From: Marinifilum sp. D714
GTDB lineage: Bacteria; Bacteroidota; Bacteroidia; Bacteroidales; Marinifilaceae
Direction of reading: 5' to 3'
Assembly: GCF_030851345.1 (NCBI RefSeq)
Contig: NZ_JALPNU010000031.1
Location: forward strand, 1 to 37,438
DNA length: 37,438 bases
The position numbers and the translations under genes were made by a program. Of the stretch, positions 34,995 through 37,438 are shown one piece after another. The notes below the pieces were generated by a model. The model was not told where the DNA came from. It was given only the letters and a program-made list of their open reading frames with translations, and did not search any database. Numbering within the stretch: the stretch's first letter is position 1; each line of letters starts with the position of its first letter.

Positions 34995-35846
34995 ATGATG
35001 AGATTTGGGAAGAAAGTATGCTACTTGTTAGCCTCTATGATTGTGATGTATTCGTGCGATTCTAATGAGCACGAATTGGAAATGAACATTACCAACGCGG
35101 TAAATGTGGAAGAAAATGCAATGGTTAATTCCATACTGGAAAATATCCTAAACGAAGTGGAATACAACATGCTGAGCATCGATAATGGCATTGCCACAAA
35201 ACAGGACTCCATCCCCTTCGTAAAAATTGCGGATAACAACAGTCAGGAAAACACAAAGACACTAAGTATTAACTACGGACAGCAAAACAGCAGCGATTAT
35301 TTAGGCAAACTAAAAAGAGGACGCCTCACCACACAAATAGAAGGTGAGTTCAAAAGCGAAGAATGCTGCTATACCGTAAGCTTCGAGCAATACTACATCA
35401 ACAATTTAAACATTACGGGTAGCATTAAAGTGGACAGTAGAAAATCGGGAAGCTCCGAAAACCTAACTTTTGATGTAAGCTTCGAAGAGATCCTATTTAC
35501 CGACGAAAAAGAAAATACCTACACCCTTAGCGGAAAGTTAAGCAGAGAATGGATTGAAGGATACGAAACTTCAAACAACCATTGGGACGATCAGTTCTTT
35601 ATTAGCGGTACCACCTCCGGCATCAACTCGGAAGGAAGGGAATACAAATCAGAGATATTAACACCATTGTTGGTAAGTCACGCCTGCGAATTTATTGCTT
35701 CAGGAGAAGTATTGTTTACGGCAGAAAACGAATCGTGCACATACAGCTACGGCAATGGCTTGTGCGACAACAAAGGATTCTTTACCAGAGATGGCCAGCA
35801 ATACCCTTTCGAATATGGCAGATATCAGTTTCGCTACCAAAAGTAA
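34995..35846 (+). CDS. Unknown lipoprotein
   Basis: A 283-residue protein with a lipoprotein signal (lipobox around IVMYSC, Cys21). I do not recognise the family. The first 100 residues are polar and partly helical; residues about 100-283 appear strand-rich with alternating hydrophobic and charged positions. Beyond the lipid cysteine there are further cysteines (a CC pair near residue 120, then HACEF, ESCTY and GLCDN) that could form disulfides in the periplasm or outside. An AGGAAG sequence at 34985-34990 lies five bases before the ATG at 34995, unusual for this phylum; a second ATG follows at 34998. It stands alone, ended by repeats and a convergent gene. Confidence 0.7.
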   Translation: MMRFGKKVCYLLASMIVMYSCDSNEHELEMNITNAVNVEENAMVNSILENILNEVEYNMLSIDNGIATKQDSIPFVKIADNNSQENTKTLSINYGQQNSSDYLGKLKRGRLTTQIEGEFKSEECCYTVSFEQYYINNLNITGSIKVDSRKSGSSENLTFDVSFEEILFTDEKENTYTLSGKLSREWIEGYETSNNHWDDQFFISGTTSGINSEGREYKSEILTPLLVSHACEFIASGEVLFTAENESCTYSYGNGLCDNKGFFTRDGQQYPFEYGRYQFRYQK

Positions 35847-35920
35847 TTCAATTGGAAACTTTCTTAATGTTTTAAGCGGTTTTTACGTTCACATTTCATT
35901 TACCCATTTGAGCAGACTAT

Positions 35921-36017
35921 TGCCCTCGATAGGAGCATACCCCTGCCCTCGGCAGAAGCATGATCCTGCTCTCGATAGAAGCACGCCCCTGCTCTCGGTG
36001 TAAGCATGCCCTTGCTC
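35921..36017. repeat. Tandem array of 23-bp units, four copies plus a stub
   Basis: Units start at 35921, 35944, 35967 and 35990, with the first five bases of a fifth at 36013. Each reads TGCYCTCG, then a variable ATAG/GCAG/GTGT step, then RAGCAYG or similar and a C-rich end. Units 1 and 3 share CTCGATAG, units 2 and 4 share CTCGG, suggesting a 46-bp higher-order period. The array is GC-richer than its flanks, is not coding (23 is not a multiple of 3), and lies between convergent genes. Confidence 0.85.
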
Positions 36018-36040
36018 AAAGAAAGTGAAGCATAAAATAA

Positions 36041-36067
36041 GCCCGTACCTTAGAATAAGATGCGGGC
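36041..36067 (-). terminator. Terminator of the DUF4469 gene
   Basis: GCCCG (36041-36045) pairs with CGGGC (36063-36067), continuing inward with a wobble, a mismatch and CTTA/TAAG around a GAA loop. On the minus strand it is followed by TTATTTTAT. A second imperfect hairpin (TGCAAATAGAT at 36071 with ATCTATTGCA ending 36102) overlaps the stop codon of the gene. Confidence 0.6.
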
Positions 36068-36094
36068 AGTTGCAAATAGATATTGGGACACTAT

Positions 36095-36790
36095 CTATTG
36101 CACAATGTAATATGTAGTTGATATTCCGATTCGTAACACTTTCCCATTTCTGGTAGTATTGCGAATCTCTATTCTATATTGACCTGGATTTAAAGCCGGA
36201 ACTTTTAAGGAAAGTTTCTTGGGTTCATTTAATTTAGGCATGCCAGCCTTGGTTTCTACCCCATCGGCCTTGTTAATGAAAAATACACCTTGCCCATCAA
36301 TCTCCTCATAAATTTTAAGTGCATTACCTTCAATCTCCAATGCTGCACCAGGAGTAAGAAACTCATCCATTTTTTCAGTTCCCCAATCGTAAACCTTCAT
36401 AATTTCCGGCACTTCCTTATTCGGTTTTACATAGGTAGGCTTAATATTCTTAGTAGCTGCCTTTAATTCACTGCAAGGAACAATACTCACATTAATGCTG
36501 TGTCGCGATGGATCGAACCTATCGTTTTCGTCCTCGAAAACACCGGCAATGTCCAAATTCACAGTAATGTGCTCATCGTGATAACTATAACCTTCACGAA
36601 CAAAGCCGATAATGGTTTCCCAATACTTTTCGATCACAGCTTTCGACTCTGTTTCCTTTAAAATAGAACCTGGCCCAGTAAGATTAACCAGTAAATTCCC
36701 AAAATTTTTGGGCTTCTGGTTCATCACTTTCCCAAGCTTATCTATGGGATTGTCTTTGGTTAACATACAATCATACAAGGAATATTCCAT
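36095..36790 (-). CDS. HU-like DNA-binding plus DUF4469 protein
   Basis: A 231-residue Bacteroidota-type protein. Residues about 1-125 resemble the HU-like DNA-binding domain of this family (ending VFEDENDRFDPSRHSINVSIV, in the position of the common DSFDxSRH motif); residues about 125-231 resemble DUF4469, an Ig-like C-terminal domain (LTPGAALEIEGNALKI, GVFFINKADGVET, LNPGQYRIEIRN). No signal peptide, so cytosolic. Function is unknown; members often occur in accessory regions in many copies. A terminator follows, and no clear promoter match was seen upstream. Assigned from remembered family features, so moderate confidence. Confidence 0.65.
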   Translation of the reverse strand: MEYSLYDCMLTKDNPIDKLGKVMNQKPKNFGNLLVNLTGPGSILKETESKAVIEKYWETIIGFVREGYSYHDEHITVNLDIAGVFEDENDRFDPSRHSINVSIVPCSELKAATKNIKPTYVKPNKEVPEIMKVYDWGTEKMDEFLTPGAALEIEGNALKIYEEIDGQGVFFINKADGVETKAGMPKLNEPKKLSLKVPALNPGQYRIEIRNTTRNGKVLRIGISTTYYIVQ

Positions 36791-37181
36791 AATATTGAAT
36801 TTTAAAAATTATTACTATGCATCATGCGCGAGTTAAAAGGCACAACACACCCTATTCTATAATTGCACTACACTTGCAATGCGTAATATTCATAAATTAT
36901 ATGAGTGGGATACTATTCACTTTTATTGTGGTTCTTTATCAGTTGTTTATATCTTTACACACATAAACTTAGTGAACATTATACCAGAGATCAATACATG
37001 ATTACTATATAGATCCATTCTACTTAAATAGGTAGTTATCTATTGCAAGTACACACAGGCATTACAGAGTATCTTAATATTTAAATACATAATTCATGTT
37101 TTACAACACACTTATTACTGGGTTACCTTTTTACCATAACCGGAATTAAGGGGCATAATATTAACTAAATCACAAAAAATT
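36791..37181. other. AT-rich region between divergent genes
   Basis: A 391-base gap upstream of both the DUF4469 gene (minus) and the lipoprotein gene (plus). One plus-strand promoter-like pair was seen: TTG at 36936-36938, 21 bases, then TATCTTTA at 36960-36967, one mismatch from consensus; it would give a leader of about 215 bases. No open frame, repeat or RNA gene recognised. Confidence 0.4.
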
Positions 37182-37438
37182 ATGAGAAAAGTATTATTTA
37201 TTACAGCAGCTTTGCTGTTTATATGGTCATGTAGTAAAGATGACGCAAGCGAATCATTTGTTGATCAGGAATCGAAAAATGAGTTTTTTACCTTCCAGCC
37301 TAACAATGAGCATGTAAAACTGATGTATGATTATTTAAAAAATACGCCGGAACAATTTGATGCATTACAGGAGAAGCTACTTGGCACACCACACTGGAGC
37401 CGGGAAGTAAGTTACACATCAAACGGAAAACCAATGTA
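37182..37438 (+). CDS. Unknown lipoprotein, N-terminal part only
   Basis: An open frame from ATG 37182 running off the right edge (85 complete codons). It begins with a lipoprotein signal (RKVLFITAALLFIWSC, Cys17) followed by SKDDASES, the acidic stretch common after the lipid cysteine in Bacteroidota surface lipoproteins. The next part (EFFTFQPNNEHVKLMYDYLK onward) is polar and helical; it ends near WSREVSYTSNGKPM. I do not recognise the family. Relationship to the lipoprotein at 34995 is not evident beyond the signal. Confidence 0.7.
   Translation, partial: MRKVLFITAALLFIWSCSKDDASESFVDQESKNEFFTFQPNNEHVKLMYDYLKNTPEQFDALQEKLLGTPHWSREVSYTSNGKPM

Noticed and set aside
35695-36003. 102-codon open frame running into the 23-bp array
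   Set aside because: It overlaps the lipoprotein gene in another frame, and the repeat period is not a multiple of three, so repeats are not coding units.

Overview
The window looks like a chromosomal segment of a marine-type, low-GC member of the Bacteroidota, possibly Marinilabiliales. The genus is an inference from overall resemblance, not a database match. Supporting signs are a type IX secretion gene (porQ), a complete gldA-gldF-gldG set, the gene orders porQ-cmk-ispH, parA-parB-DUF5683-mltD and hpt-adk-obg, Bacteroidota-restricted families (DUF5683, DUF5020, DUF4469), and many starts preceded by the Bacteroidota -7 promoter motif TAnnTTTG rather than by Shine-Dalgarno sequences. No rRNA, tRNA, CRISPR, insertion sequence or prophage was recognised.

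Layout. Positions 1-558 have no gene but hold a degenerate tandem array with an almost exact 21-bp period. Next come a DUF1801 gene, a dead remnant of an EamA transporter and a YkgJ-type cysteine-cluster gene. From 1.7 to 9.1 kb lie porQ, cmk, an open reading frame joining IspH to phosphofructokinase without a stop codon, priA and a heptose-7-phosphate kinase gene. From 9.3 to 13.4 kb is the parA-parB-DUF5683-mltD operon, which ends at a clear terminator. The strand then switches: gldA-gldF-gldG (17.0 down to 13.8 kb), aroK, parC and parE (22.8 down to 17.7 kb), and hpt-adk-obg-PAP2 (25.9 down to 23.1 kb) are on the minus strand, with one plus-strand HAD phosphatase between gldA and aroK. From 26.2 kb most genes are on the plus strand: purE, an outer-membrane protein pair (one carrying helix-hairpin-helix motifs), a hotdog thioesterase, a convergent RluA-type pseudouridine synthase, a YbaK-like protein overlapping a HAD gene, and a DUF5020 outer-membrane protein paired with a purine permease. 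The right end (35.0-37.4 kb) is accessory-like: an unknown lipoprotein, a 23-bp tandem array, a DUF4469 DNA-binding-type protein, and the start of another lipoprotein cut by the window edge.

Functionally the core is housekeeping: isoprenoid and glycolysis enzymes, replication restart, topoisomerase IV, chromosome partitioning, envelope maintenance, purine synthesis, salvage and uptake, and the gliding ABC transporter. The observations most worth a second look are the 21-bp periodic array (91-512), the IspH-PfkA fusion, the separate 23-bp array (35921-36017), the YbaK-like protein lacking its usual active-site motif, and the outer-membrane protein pair at 26.9-29.8 kb.
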